A stretch of DNA of 64,000 nucleotides from Costus lasius (lineage: Eukaryota > Streptophyta > Magnoliopsida > Zingiberales > Costaceae): assembly GCA_027563935.2 (NCBI GenBank), contig CM050453.2, forward strand, positions 14,908,611 to 14,972,610, given 5' to 3'. Below, in pieces: positions 11,301-23,079 of the stretch (its first letter is position 1; each line of letters opens with the position of its first letter). A program made the position numbers and the translations under genes. Under the pieces are notes generated by a model. It did no database searches, was not told where the DNA came from, and saw only the letters and a program-made list of their open reading frames with translations.

Positions 11301-14300
11301 TAGCGATAGAGTTTTGTTAGAGTTCTTATATGTTAAGTATTTCACTACTTATTTCGTTGACTTATATGGTGAGAATCTACATAGTTGTGCATATGAAGGA
11401 AAACCATTAAAATAATTTCTTTCTATTCAACTTGTCCTAGAGCGAATTTTTTCCAAACCCTAGTCATTCCCCTCTCTCCTCTCCTCTACTCTACTCTCCA
11501 AAACCCTACCAGAAACTGAAGATTTAAAAATTGGTCTGATCATGTATATCAATACACAACAAAATGTCGATTCTAATATAGTATTATATGTTTTGGGTGG
11601 TCCCGTATTAGTCTGATACTAGATTACTGCATCTATATGGTTGAATTTGACAGCCTTGATTGAAACCCTTATCCTTATGGCACTCCGTATGGAGCATCAT
11701 TGTAATCGTCATTGGTAACCTTACCGGCAGTGGTAGGCTACCTAGTATTTTCACAGACTAATAGAGACACTAAAAACTAGAGAGAATGGTATGGAAATTT
11801 GTTTGTCACATGCTATTAGTTGTTTTATCCAGTGACCGAGGAATCGGCCGGTCCTCCGGTTCGTTCCGGTTCGTACCGGTCCGGCAAGGGACCGGCACCA
11901 GAACCCTGCTCAGAGCATGGTAGAGGGCGGACGGCGGCAGTGGCAGCAGCGGAAAAAGCTTCGAACGCCGCTGCCGCCTATGCCACCACAACCCGTTGTA
12001 CCATACTGGTACCGTACCGGTCCGGCGAGTCGCCGGACAAGGTTTTTAAACCTTGGTTTTATCCATGGTCTCAATACTATAGTGGCTGCTTTCTCCATGA
12101 ACATTTTTTTCAATTATGGTTACACTTTTCTTGGCTGTGCATTGACAAGGATCTGTTGAGAATTGAATATGATTTTTATTCCTTGTATGCATGGTATATT
12201 CATGTGTTTGAACTTGAGTACATGATTACAGGGTGGCATGTCAAATGAGCTTTACAACACAATTGCACGTGTTACAGATGGAATTTATGAAGGTTCTGTT
12301 ACTGTTTTTCAAGTTCAACATATTTTATCTTCTGCAGTCTTAATCTGAGTTCTGGATGCTCAATGTGATTCAGGCATTGCAATTGGAGGCGATGTTTTCC
12401 CAGGATCAACTCTTTCTGACCATGTCTTGCGGTTTAACAACATCCCTCAAGTAATTTTTCATGGATTTTATCACCTGTAATTTTCTATTTATATAGGAAA
12501 TTTCTTCATAATACCAGATCATCAATGATCTCTCCAGTTCAGTGTTGAATACATGTAGTGAAAAATACTTGGTAACTGTAGAAAGCAATATAAGCATCTT
12601 GGCCAAATTTTTTTTTATTTGTCCTTAAGTTATTACTTTTGTTTAAATTGTTGCTTGGATCTGATTAGGTCAAGATGATGGTTGTTCTGGGGGAATTGGG
12701 TGGGAGAGATGAGTACTCCCTAGTTGAGGCTCTAAAAGAAGGAAAAATTCATAAACCCGTTGTTGCTTGGGTCAGTGGAACTTGTGCACGCCTGTTCAAG
12801 TCAGAAGTGCAATTCGGGCATGCTGTGAGTTGTACCTGATCTTCTTATCTTTGTCGTGTATTTATATCCGGATCTAAGATCGTGATGCAAAACATTATAT
12901 ATTGTCTTTCTCTTATGGTATACTGTTGATAAACTAGGGTGCAAAAAGTGGTGGTGAGTTGGAATCAGCACAAGCAAAAAATCAGGCTTTAAGAGATACT
13001 GGAGCAGTGGTTCCTACTTCCTATGAAGCATTTGAGACTGCAATTAAAGAAACTTTTGAGAAACTGGTATCTTGTTGTGCTTGAGTTCTTCGTGATACCG
13101 ATTGCTGTTCATTTATGTGCATGGGAATTTAATTTACATTTGTAACTTTCTTGTCTTCTCTCATGCGATAGGTTGAAGAAGGCAAGATTACTCCTGTAGC
13201 TGAAGTTCAACCTCCTCAAATTCCTGAGGACCTTAAATCTGCAATCAAAAGTGGGAAGGTCCGAGCTCCAACTCATGTCATCTCCACCATCTCAGATGAT
13301 AGAGGTCTGATTACTTGAGCTACTGTCCCATGCAAATGGACAGTTTCTTTTTTTATTTCTAACATCTTCTGAGTTACATCTTCATATACAGGTGAAGAAC
13401 CCTGCTACGCTGGCGTGCCCATGTCTACTATTATCCAACATGGCTTTGGTGTGGGTGATGTGATCTCTCTTTTATGGTTTAAGCGTAGTCTTCCACGATA
13501 TTGCACACAATTTATTGAGGTTTGTCAAGATATTTTTCTGTCCTTGTTCTAAGAATTTTAAAATTTTGTTTAGCTATATTAAGTTATTAACATGTTTGGC
13601 CAACTCGAGACAGAATAAGTGGAAAAAGTTTGTCTAATATTTGGTATGTATGTCCCTTTGGTTTACTCATTGTAACGTTTGCAATTGTCAGATATGTATC
13701 ATGTTATGTGCCGACCACGGTCCGTGTGTTTCTGGCGCTCATAACACTATAGTTACAGCAAGAGCCGGAAAGGATTTAGTGTCAAGTCTGGTCTCAGGTG
13801 AGGTTTGTTGGTAATGGTACTTATTGCAATATATTTATTTATTTTCTCCTAAGTCATTGGAATTGACATGAGTCTCTTCGATTACAGGATTGCTTACAAT
13901 TGGTCCTCGATTTGGTGGTGCAATTGATGATGCTGCTCGTTACTTTAAAGATGCATGTGACAGAGTGAGCGAACATAGCTACGATTGTAAAGAGCTCTCG
14001 TGCCATTATCATACTAACTTTGAAACAAATTTGTGTTACCAGGGCCTTACTCCTTACGAGTTTGTTGAAGGTATGAAAAAGAAGGGCATTCGGGTACCAG
14101 GAATAGGGCACAGGTATGAATTCCAGGAATAGGGCCTCACTCCTTACGAGTTTGTTAACCAAATTGCATATCATTCAACTAGGTTCCTAATAATCATGCA
14201 AATATCAAATGCATTATTGTAAATATTTGGCCATTATGGAATAAATAGGCTCTCATCAAATGATTATGAGGATTTTGTTTGGGCATACTAGTTAAATCCT

Positions 14301-15244
14301 TTTGTTTTTTCTAAAAGAAGGATGAAATAGTGTAGAGCAGATTCTTTTCCCTCATGCATTTGGCACGAAATATTTTTGGCTTTATTCTTTATACTAACAT
14401 TTTGTACGGTTGTCCAAAAAATTAGCAAGAAAGTCTGCTAATTTTACTCTGAAACTATCAACAGCTGTGTTTCGTTCTTTTTTTTTTTTGTGATAGAATC
14501 AAAAGCAGAGACAACAGGGACAAGAGAGTGGAGCTCCTGCAACAGTATGCACACACTCATTTTCCGTCTGTGAAGTACATGGGATATGCTGTTCAAGTTG
14601 AGGCTTACACTCTGTCAAAGGCTAACAACTTGGTTCTGAATGTTGATGGTGCAATTGGATCTCTTTTCTTGGATCTTTTAGCTGGCAGTGGAATGTTCAG
14701 CAAGCAAGAAATTGATGAGATTGTTGATATTGGATACCTTAACGGCCTCTTTGTTTTGGCACGCTCCATTGGGTTGATTGGGTAAGTTGATCAAGTTACT
14801 TTGTACCTTTTCTTGTTATTCAACCCTTTGGCCCCTTCAATTCTGATTTCTTTGTGAATAGCTCTAGTCAATATGGATTAAAATAATTAGTTCAGATCTG
14901 AAACAGCTAATTAATCAATGTTCTACCCTTAAAAGTCTTATCGAGTTAATTGATGATAAGACTAGATGTCAAATCAACGATTAAGTCTCCATCAGTATGC
15001 TTAAAACTAGAGGTTTGTTGTTCACGATTTTGATTTCATTATGCCATAATCTCACGCTACTAATTCAAGGATGCCTTGCTTCTCATTTTTTTTTTCGTTT
15101 CCCTTTCTATTTACCAAATTGTGATTGCATGAATCGAATTTTGATTTGTTCAATTTTGGGATTCACAGGCATACTTTTGACCAGAAGAGATTGAAGCAAC
15201 CACTCTACCGTCACCCGTGGGAAGACGTCTTGTACACAAAATGA
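4719..15244 (+). CDS. ACLB: ATP-citrate lyase (synthase) beta subunit, 16 coding exons
   Basis: Subunit B of cytosolic ATP-citrate lyase, which with subunit A makes acetyl-CoA and oxaloacetate from citrate, CoA and ATP. It supplies fatty-acid elongation, waxes, flavonoids and sterols. Exons: 4719-4818, 4913-5015, 9698-9763, 9837-9960, 10190-10324, 12232-12292, 12374-12450, 12669-12824, 12938-13066, 13172-13304, 13392-13519, 13692-13797, 13888-13964, 14043-14113, 14497-14781, 15169-15244. All have GT/AG ends. The exons sum to 1827 nt, exactly 608 aa plus stop, the usual plant ACLB length. The N-terminal half is succinyl-CoA-synthetase-alpha-like, with the phospho-His motif 'FGHAGAKSGG' (His about 273). 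The C-terminal half is citrate-synthase-like ('[14 protein letters not shown]', 'RVPGIGHR'). The start MATGQIFS is the canonical family start. Intron 2 is 4.7 kb and intron 5 is 1.9 kb, both filled with repeats. The reading frame appears intact. Confidence 0.97.
5016..9697 (+). other. ACLB intron 2 (4.7 kb), repeat-filled
   Basis: A non-coding stretch between coding exons 2 and 3. It holds a GT/TA microsatellite (about 5297-5332), a TIR element (6076-6959), and many degenerate 'accagta/ggtaccg/tactggt' words (for example 5337-5395, 7450-7570, 8315-8460, 9080-9430) that look like decayed copies of one dispersed repeat. No credible gene is seen; its short open frames are chance. Confidence 0.85.
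6076..6959. mobile_element. non-autonomous TIR element (Harbinger-like) with a GC-rich insert
   Basis: Both ends are flanked by 'taa' (6073-6075 and 6960-6962). The left end 'cggtttgtttcagagg' and the complement of the right end, 'cgctgtgtttcggagc', match over about 23 bp with 5 mismatches. Beyond these ends the arms are purine-rich on the left and complementary pyrimidine-rich on the right. The middle (about 6240-6760) is strikingly GC-rich and Ser/Pro/Arg-biased in several frames, with degenerate internal repeats ('tcgccatctc', 'cgcctgagctcg', 'cgccccctcccctctc'). It contrasts with AT-rich surroundings and resembles captured gene-leader sequence, as in Pack-type elements. It lies wholly inside ACLB intron 2. 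Confidence 0.55.
10871..10911. repeat. 41-bp near-perfect palindrome
   Basis: The sequence begins 'ggtttttaaaaccag' and ends with the exact complement, around a centre that includes 'ggtacc'. It is probably a minimal copy or footprint of the 'ggtaccggt' repeat family seen in this and other introns. Confidence 0.7.
11832..12056. mobile_element. GC-rich 225-bp insertion flanked by a 9-bp direct repeat
   Basis: The direct repeat 'ttttatcca' occurs at 11823-11831 and 12057-12065 and brackets a GC-rich block with multiple 'ggtaccgg/ccggtccgg' words, ending in 'aaggtttttaaaccttgg'. The flanks read as continuous AT-rich intron. A 9-bp target duplication fits a Mutator-like insertion, but no good terminal inverted repeats are visible, so the class is uncertain. 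It lies in ACLB intron 5. The open frames crossing it continue into the intron and are not genes. Confidence 0.45.
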
Positions 15245-15763
15245 TCGTCTTTGCGGCAGATAATGTAGGCCAATTTTCCCCCTCGCAGGATCTTAAATTC
15301 TTCTGGGGCTTCACACAGGCGTTTAATCAGGAAGGAGTCGAGTACAATTTTCCATTGAATTCTTTTGCGTTGTTTCAGAATTTTAAGTCTGGGAAATGGA
15401 ATTGCTTATAATTCTATGATCTGAACTGGTTCAGCTAATTGATACTTTGGTTTTAACCAGGTTGAGGGCCAAATGAGTGTCCATTGCTTCTGCTTTTTTA
15501 TTATTTTTTGTTGTGTTGAGGGCATTAAACTGCAAAATCAATTGATTTACATTCCAATTTTGACGTTCAACTTGAGCGAGTTGTGATTTAAGCGAATGGA
15601 TTCCTTGATTGAATGGCAGCACTGATATTCTTATTTAGGCCAGACTAGGGGTTTAGCTTGGGTCTGGGCAAGGAAGTCTTTAGTACATGATCCCCTCAAG
15701 GTGTATGCCGTTTTTGAACTCAGAAAACCAAGCTCCTTTGAGGTGGTAATTTTCGTAGACGAC

Positions 15764-16216
15764 GGGGTGGCAACGGGTCGGGTATCCGCAGTTTTATCCT
15801 AAATTCGAACCCGATTCGATACCCGAACCCGCTATCTAAACCTGGATCAGGTATTTAAACGGGTACCCGCAGATAGCTGATTAAATAAAAAATAAATTAT
15901 TTATTATATTATTTTAATAAAATATAGTTTAAAATTAAAAATAAAAATAAAAATATTTATATAATATCTATTTATTATTATTATTATATTTTTAATAGTA
16001 ATAAATATTTATATAATAGTTATTTTATTATTATTTATATCCTAATAATATAAAAAATATATTTATATTTATTTAAAATTGGGTATTGGGTAGCCGCGGG
16101 TACCCATACCCCTAAATTCGAACCCGACTCGTTTAGCTAAATGGGTACCCGAAACCCGTGCTAAACGGGTCGGGTTGAGTCGGGTACCCGAACCCGTTGG
16201 ATGAAATTGCCACCCC
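15764..16216. mobile_element. hAT-type MITE, intact ends
   Basis: It has a perfect 10-bp terminal inverted repeat, 'ggggtggcaa...ttgccacccc', and a perfect 8-bp target duplication, 'tagacgac' (15756-15763 and 16217-16224), diagnostic of the hAT superfamily. Subterminal 'cgggtacccg' repeats flank an AT-rich core. It is 453 bp with no coding capacity, and sits about 520 bp downstream of the ACLB stop codon, beyond the 3' UTR. Confidence 0.92.
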
Positions 16217-16245
16217 TAGACGACGACACAGCCATACTGCTTTAA

Positions 16246-16430
16246 ACCACGGCAAGTATAATGAATCAGATTCCAGTGGTTGCACTTTAGGTAGCTTTTG
16301 AAAAAAAAACAAAAAAATGTTTGGTTATAAAAAGTGAACCACGGCAAGTATAATGAATCAGATTCCAGTGGTTGCACTTTAGGTAGCTTTTGGAAAAAAA
16401 AACAAAAATATGTTTGGTTATAAAAAGTGA
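16246..16430. repeat. tandem duplication, 92-bp unit, two copies
   Basis: Copy 1 is 16246-16337 and copy 2 is 16338-16430. They are nearly identical; the few differences are in and near the A-tract and one extra base. The unit starts 'accacggcaagtataatga' and ends 'ggttataaaaagtga'. High identity implies a recent event. No coding content. Confidence 0.93.
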
Positions 16431-16840
16431 AATTTAAAAAAATTGAGAAAACTAAAATGTATTGATTTTACTGTTGCTCTAAAAATGAGAAAAAATTATA
16501 ATAACTTATTATAGCATATTATATTTATGAATTCTGTCATTAAAGTTTATGATAAGATAGTACTATATAGTTTAGGATAATTATAATAGTAGGTAAATAG
16601 GTAATAACTGGGGAAAATAGACACATAATATTGAAATAGACAATATAATACATAAAATTAAATACCTACTAAATCAATAAAGATGCGATGACCAAGCTTT
16701 CTATACTTTCTTTCTTTTTAGTTTCTCCAAGAATCCAAGGTGCATACGATGCCTGGGCTATAATGAGATATTTATAGAGTTGTCATAGATGTTTCCTGGT
16801 ATCCTTTTTGAGTAATAGATATTTACTTTTGAGAGATTAT

Positions 16841-17110
16841 GGGTTTGTTTAGCATAACTAAAAATTTTAATTTTTATTAATTAAAAAAATATTAGTTGAA
16901 AAGAATTGATGGAAAAAAATTTAATGTATTTGATAAAATTAACTTTTTGATCAACCAACAGCTTTAGCTAGCTATAAGCGAGAGGGCAGTAGCTTTTCAA
17001 GAAAATAGTTGCTTCTGGGTTCTAAATTCAAAAGCTGACAACCAAATACGCTTCTAAAAATCTATCTTTGCGATCAAAAAAATAGCTAAAAAACTACGCC
17101 AAACATACCC
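16841..17110. mobile_element. MITE, same family as 905-1212
   Basis: Ends 'gggtttgtttagcataac' and '...ctacgccaaacataccc' form an imperfect inverted repeat, with 'tat' on both sides. The internal text (attagttgaaaa, gctttagctagc, agcttttcaagaaaatagttgcttctgggtt) parallels the element near 1 kb. 270 bp, AT-rich, non-coding. Confidence 0.6.
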
Positions 17111-17469
17111 TATGTCCTTAAACATACTAGTCATAATATTTTAAATTTATGAAATATTGATGGATGGTGTCATACGACTCTTTGTTAGGGACCAAAGTTG
17201 CTTATTGCCAGTTGACTTATTTTAGTAACTACGATTTGAAGATTTTGCTTGAGTTGTGTACTATTATAAAACCTACCAATTTGCTGAAGTTACGATATGA
17301 AACTTTAGCCTAGTGTTATCTGTTAAATGGAATTAATTGTACTAACAAAATATATATCTTTTAGTTAGATTTTTATAATATACACTATATACAGAGTATA
17401 TAGTGTATAGGGTAACCTAGATCTGTCTCTATCTTCAGGGCTTTTCACATAGAACCTTAAACATCTCTT

Positions 17470-17789
17470 ATCAAATATTGGGCCAACTTTCTGGACTGAG
17501 TGGGCTTGTTTTGGGCTTGTGCTATCCAAAACCTCGTGTATCACTTACAAAAGCTTTCAGGGTCGAGTGGGCTTGATATTCACAACCCCGTGTCTCCATT
17601 AAAGTACACGCAATCCGATCTTGAGCGGATCGCAACAGCATTCTGGACCGAGTGGCCTTCTTTTGTGGCCCACGATTCCAGAGCATCGTGACCATCGTCT
17701 GTCTATTGATAATCTCTGCTCCCGAAGAATTATCCGTCTTGTATTTTCACGAATCGCGCCGCCTGCGATTCCTTTTCTGTGCTGCGGCG
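17470..17789 (+). promoter_or_regulatory. promoter and leader of the RBM22-like gene, with site II motifs
   Basis: Four TGGGCY site II elements occur at 17479-17484 (TGGGCC), 17501-17506, 17512-17517 and 17568-17573 (TGGGCT). This motif is established as a TCP-bound element in plant housekeeping and mitochondrial gene promoters. A phrase close to 'ggactgagtgggctt' recurs three times (about 17493, 17562 and 17645), suggesting local duplication. The start codon at 17790 follows a GC-rich leader. Confidence 0.5.
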
Positions 17790-20700
17790 ATGGCGCATAG
17801 GCTGCTGAGAGACGCGCAGGCCGACGGATGGGAGCGCTCCGACTTCCCCATCATCTGTGAGTCCTGCCTCGGCGACAACCCTTACATCCGAATGGTACTC
17901 TCTCGATCCATCGCCATCCCTGCCCTCTTCTCCACCCGTCTCGGTCGTGTTCCTTGTGAATCTCTTGAGATAACGAGGAAAATCTTTCCTATTTTTCATG
18001 AAATAACGATCGATAGTTGGACGGAATCATCTAAAGGAAAGATGTGCTTCAGCGTTCCTCCCCATAGTTTGCAGTTCGAGCTGCGCAATAGGTTATGCTG
18101 GCTTTTCGGGTTTGTCTGTTGTTCGCCGGACTTGGTTACTTTGTAGATCTGTAGAATACTTGATGGGGATCAAGACATTAGGCTGCAATTTTCTCTGTTC
18201 GAGAGTCGCTGGGTAAGTTTGGGTTGTGGTTATTTCTATGTAGTGGGAAAAAAATCGCCTGCGTTACGTAAGATTTAAGGATCTTTTGCGCTTCCTTAAA
18301 TTAATGGACGCATAAGGGGGTTTCAGCTGGAGATAAAACATAATTTTTAAGTATTCCAACTTCCCTTGATTTACTTGAGTATAATTGTTGCAGAATCATC
18401 TGCTTCGGATCATAGAAACAAATAAACACTTTGGATCTAAGGAGTAGACCAAGGGAAGATTGCAGGATGAATACCTGATCTCGTCCTGTGATTAATCCTT
18501 TCTTTGCAAGCACTTTCTTCGGTTTATCATTTATTACCAAGATGCTTGCTCGTTTGTTTCCTCAACTGAGTTTTTGATGGCATCCTGGATAGTCTAGCTC
18601 CTTAAACAGTCAGTTATTGTTTGGTTAGCAAATGATGGCTCAAATCTCCATGGAATTTGTTTAATAAAGTTGAAAACAAAAGCTACTTAAGTTGGATTGA
18701 ACATAAACTGTTACATGGTAATGGTACTTATAAAGAGGCGAAATAATTATGAGTAATATGATCCTAAGTAACTATCAACTAAATGTAATGGACAACATGA
18801 ATAAAGCTATCTATTAACTGATATACCTTTACACATAACAGCTAAGAAAGTGGGAATGTGACGTCATATTTGTCTTGTTTTGATAATGGTAATGTTTGGG
18901 CCTCTAGGGTAGCTGATAATAACTACTAGAAATAGGATTCAATTCCCTGCTTTGCGATTTGGTGTTTAAGCTGGGCTTCTTTACAACAAGGTTTGGTGTG
19001 AAGATGAGTGTTTCACTTCCTAATCTTGCATGGCTTGGCTCTTTGTAGAATTTTTGTTGGATTCTCTTAAACTAAACTATTTTTTTGGGTTTGCTAACAT
19101 TTTTTAATACACATGGTAATAAGATTCTGACCATTAATAATAGGGAACATACTACACCCTTGTTGTGGCTTTCATTGATATTCCGTCACTATTGAGAACT
19201 AAATACCTCGTTGGATTTACTTACTCTAGACAAATAAACCTTGTATTGCTTAATTTAATAAGTTAATTAGTCTGGGTTGACACTGATCTTGTGATGCTTT
19301 GTTCTCATGATGAGCACATTTATTTGGTAATTCTGAATTGAACTTTGCTATATATATCTGGAAGGAACATCTGCACTGGCTTATTTTTTGTATTGATTGT
19401 GCAGACAAGAGCTGACTATGACAAAGAATGTAAGATCTGCAAACGGCCTTTTACAGTCTTTAGATGGAGGCCTGGGCGTGATGCAAGGTACAAGAAGACA
19501 GAGATCTGCCAAACATGTTGCAAACTAAAGAATGTTTGTCAGGTGTGCATCCTTGATCTTGAATATGGGTTGCCAGTTCAAGTTCGGGACACTGCTCTTG
19601 CAATCAATTCTAATGATGCCATTCCAAAAAGTGATGTCAATAGGGAGTACTTTGCTGAAGAACATGATCGCCGGGTATGTTTGCAAATGAACTTTTGTTC
19701 CTTTACTTATATAGTTCATTAACCATTGACATTGATTACTCCCCAACAATAGGAAATGTAATTGGAAACATTAATTATTCATCCATTTATTTCTTAAATT
19801 TGATTTTATTAGTTATTACTCATTTGTCCTAGGAGTAACATAGAGATGCTTTGATTGACTTTTCTGGATTAATTGTTCGACTTGAAGTAGTCTTGTTGGA
19901 ATTATTCTGTCCATGGATTCTAGCGATGCAAAATCTTGTTTGATACTCCCTAACGTAGAGATCAAATGAAGGCTTTTATGATATCTGGTACTTGATCTTA
20001 CAGGAAATTTTAATATGCGAAGATAGTAAGATTTCAAGTATTTGTTTGTTATATCAAGTTTTCCAGTGCTCACTGTCATCTTTTGCAACCTCATGTAACT
20101 TCTGCTTAACTTCTAATGGTTTTCTTGTAAATGTTTCAATAGCATGTTTAAATGGCATCTTTTCACCTATTATCAATCCTTTCATCAGCTTGTTATCGAG
20201 GACTTCAACAACTTGTCTGTTACTTTCTCTTTGCTTGCATTCTTTCTCTTGTTAATGAAATATGTACCCATTACACTGTGTATGAATGTGTGTGTGTTTA
20301 TTTTCTTTTTTAGCATTACTATTTCTCGACTGTTCCCTTTTTATTGTTGCTTCATCCATCATTGTAATTCCTGACTCCTGTTATGTGTCAAATATTCCTT
20401 TTACAGGCCAGAGCTGGAATTGATTATGACTCTTCATATGGGAAAGTACATCCAAATGATACCATCCTAAAGCTTCAAAGGACAACACCATATTACAAAA
20501 GAAATCGTGCCCATGTTTGTAGTTTTTATATGCGTGGAGAATGTACACGAGGAGCTGAATGTCCATATCGGCATGAAATGCCTGAAACTGGTGAATTATC
20601 TCAGCAGAACATAAAAGACAGATATTATGGGTACGTATAACATTTTGGATAGTCTATGTCATCTTCAAGTAACTTGTTTGCAAAATTGATATACTTTATT

Positions 20701-22953
20701 GCATGTGCTTATAGTTATAGCTCAATTTTTTAAGTTTATGCAGACCATAAGCATCATTTTTCTAGCTATATCTCATCAGAAAAGAGTAAAATAATTTTTT
20801 TATTTTTCATTTTCCTCCTTAACAAGATATTGTGGAGTGCTTTTTCTGCTACGTGATCTGCTCCATCGTGATCTTTCTATTATTTGTTTATTCAAAGTTA
20901 TATAGAACGAAAAATAACAATATAACTAGTTATACAAATTTAACTACTAAGCTCATTTATGATGAACATGAGGTTTTCAACACCAATGTTATTAAATGTA
21001 TAGTATTGTGGTATAGAGATGGGTTGTTTATAGTTAGCAAACCCTGCACATATACACATATGTATGTATGGACTTGGCAGTACAGGAACCGATTTTAAAA
21101 ACAAGGTGATGTGATAATATCAGTCCTGGAACTCATGAAAGATGAAAAAAAAAAAACAAAAAAAGTTATTTGAGTTGCCGGATTTTTTGTGCTTTTTATT
21201 GGAGGTTAAACCATGTGCCAAAGGGGGAGGAGAGAGAAGGGTTGGTTTGGTAAAATGTTATAAAAGGACAGGTGCAAGAGAGAGAAGTGGAGTGGGATAA
21301 AGCCAGGCGTAAGCTGACATTTTGAGTTAATAAGTAAATCATAAATTTAAGGAAAAATATATAACGTTATAGTAGGAATTTAAACTGCTAAAATTATAAT
21401 AAATCAAGATAATTAAACATTCTGTGTTATGAATAATGTATTATTATTAAAACAACTTACATCTTTTTTAAAAAAATGTTCACAATTTTCCCAAAATATC
21501 AAGTAATATAGAAGATTCACTATGGATAATCAATAAGAATATGGCATGTCACTGAACGTGTTATTTTAATCGATAAGAAGCATTAAAAAGGACAATGGAA
21601 GAGCTACAGCTTAAATATTGATTGTTAAAGTATATTGCTAAAATAATCAGCTGACAGTAAACGTGTTAAAAATAAACACTCGCAAAATCATTAAGACGAT
21701 CATCAAAAATGCTAAAGATTCCAAATGAATTATATTATATAGTTTGCACTTTGTTCCAGTTTATGTGACAATCCTTTTTGAGAATGTTGCTTTTTTACTT
21801 TATATTGTTCTTGCCTGATTCCTGTTTTGCTGATCTAATCCACCTTTGTGTTTTTGAATTGGGCAATAATTAACCGATACACCATTGCTTATTTTGCAAT
21901 ATATGATGGATATGAATCTTAACTTTCGATTCATATAGACCTCTCACCTCGGTGGATGACTTAACCTGTGCCTGGAATTTTACCAGGCGCTGCTGCTTGA
22001 TATAAGTCTAAATATTGATCTGAACTTTTTTTATTTATTTTATAACAAGAATTTCATTATTTAGCTCGGATATTAAATTTTATTTTCCTTATTTTGATGT
22101 TGATTTTAATTGCATTCGTTGATGCAGAATCAATGACCCCGTCGCTGCAAAGCTTCTAGGCAAGGCTGGTGAGATGCCAACTTTGAATCCCCCTGAAGAT
22201 GAGAGTATAAAGACCCTGTATGTTGGTGGCCTTGATGCTCGAATTTCTGAGCAAGATCTGAAAGATCACTTCTATGCCCATGGCGAAATTGAATCCATCA
22301 GGATGGTGATCCAGCGAGCCTGTGCATTTGTAACTTACACGACTCGAGAAGCTGCTGAAAGAGCCGCAGAAGAACTTGCTAACAAGCTAGTCATAAAAGG
22401 TCTTCGACTGAAGCTGATGTGGGGTAAACCACAGGCATCAAAACCAGAAGGAGAAGCACAAGACGAAGATGCTGCAAGACAAGGGCTCGTCGCCCACGCC
22501 GGAATGCTACCAAGGGCCGTGATATCTCAGCAGCAGAGCAACCAACAGCCTCTCCCTCCAGGCACTGAGAATCATCCACAGCCACCACTTAACTACTTCA
22601 ACATTCCAGCACCACCGCAAGCAGCAGCACGGGCGTTCTATCCTTCAATGGATCCTCAGAGGATGGGTGCTGTAATCCCGTCGCCGGAAGGTAGTGATAA
22701 CAAAGGCGCATTGGAGAAGCAACCAGACCAACGAGCACCCAACCTTCAAGGACATGCCTATCCTATGGCTTCTCATCTTCAAGGCCAGTTTCCACAATAT
22801 TATCCACCATATGGTTACATGGCTGCTCCGTCAGGACCGTCACCATACCAGCAGCAGTATCCTCCGTATCAGCCGACAATGCCTCCACCTACACAGCCAT
22901 CTGCGCTACATCCAGTGCAGCAATACCCTCAAGGGCCACCTAGACCGACATAA
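17790..22953 (+). CDS. RBM22: RBM22/Cwc2-like spliceosomal CCCH zinc finger + RRM protein, 4 exons
   Basis: Plant counterpart of human RBM22 (Ecm2/Cwc2 family), an RNA-binding protein of the activated spliceosome that contacts U6 and the pre-mRNA; nuclear. Exons 17790-17894, 19405-19674, 20407-20630 and 22128-22953, all GT/AG, sum to 1425 nt (474 aa), close to plant C3H49-type proteins. Domain order: N-terminal Cys-rich zinc-binding region ('CESCLGDNP', 'CKICKRPF', '[14 protein letters not shown]', residues about 20-95); CCCH finger of spacing C-X7-C-X5-C-X3-H at about 163-181; RRM about 228-301 with RNP2 'LYVGGL' and RNP1-like 'CAFVTY'; and a Pro/Gln/Tyr-rich tail from about 310 ending 'GPPRPT'. 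The start [15 protein letters not shown] is the conserved family start. Intron 3 (20631-22127) is AT-rich and empty of genes. The 3' end of the coding sequence has a diverged tandem copy in the 3' UTR. Confidence 0.95.
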
Positions 22954-22997
22954 ATATATAACATCATCGGACCAGTAGCACTGGCCCCATGTCAACG

Positions 22998-23075
22998 ACG
23001 ACATTGCCTCCACTTCCGCAGCCAACTGCACGATCTGCGGTGTACCCTCGAGGGTCACCTAGACCGACAAAATAT
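22998..23075 (+). repeat. diverged tandem copy of the RBM22-like C-terminal coding segment
   Basis: Sequence from about 22878 to 22960 ('gcctccacctacacagcc ... cacctagaccgacataa ... taacatc') recurs about 119 bp downstream as 'gcctccacttccgcagcc ... cacctagaccgacaaaa ... taacatc'. The copy lies after the stop, in a different frame from the gene, so it is a 3'-UTR relic of an exon-end duplication. Confidence 0.8.
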
Positions 23076-23079
23076 GTAA

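Noticed and set aside
11820..12248. 142-codon open frame in ACLB intron 5
   Set aside because: It crosses an inserted GC-rich repeat and runs into the true exon 6 in the wrong frame.
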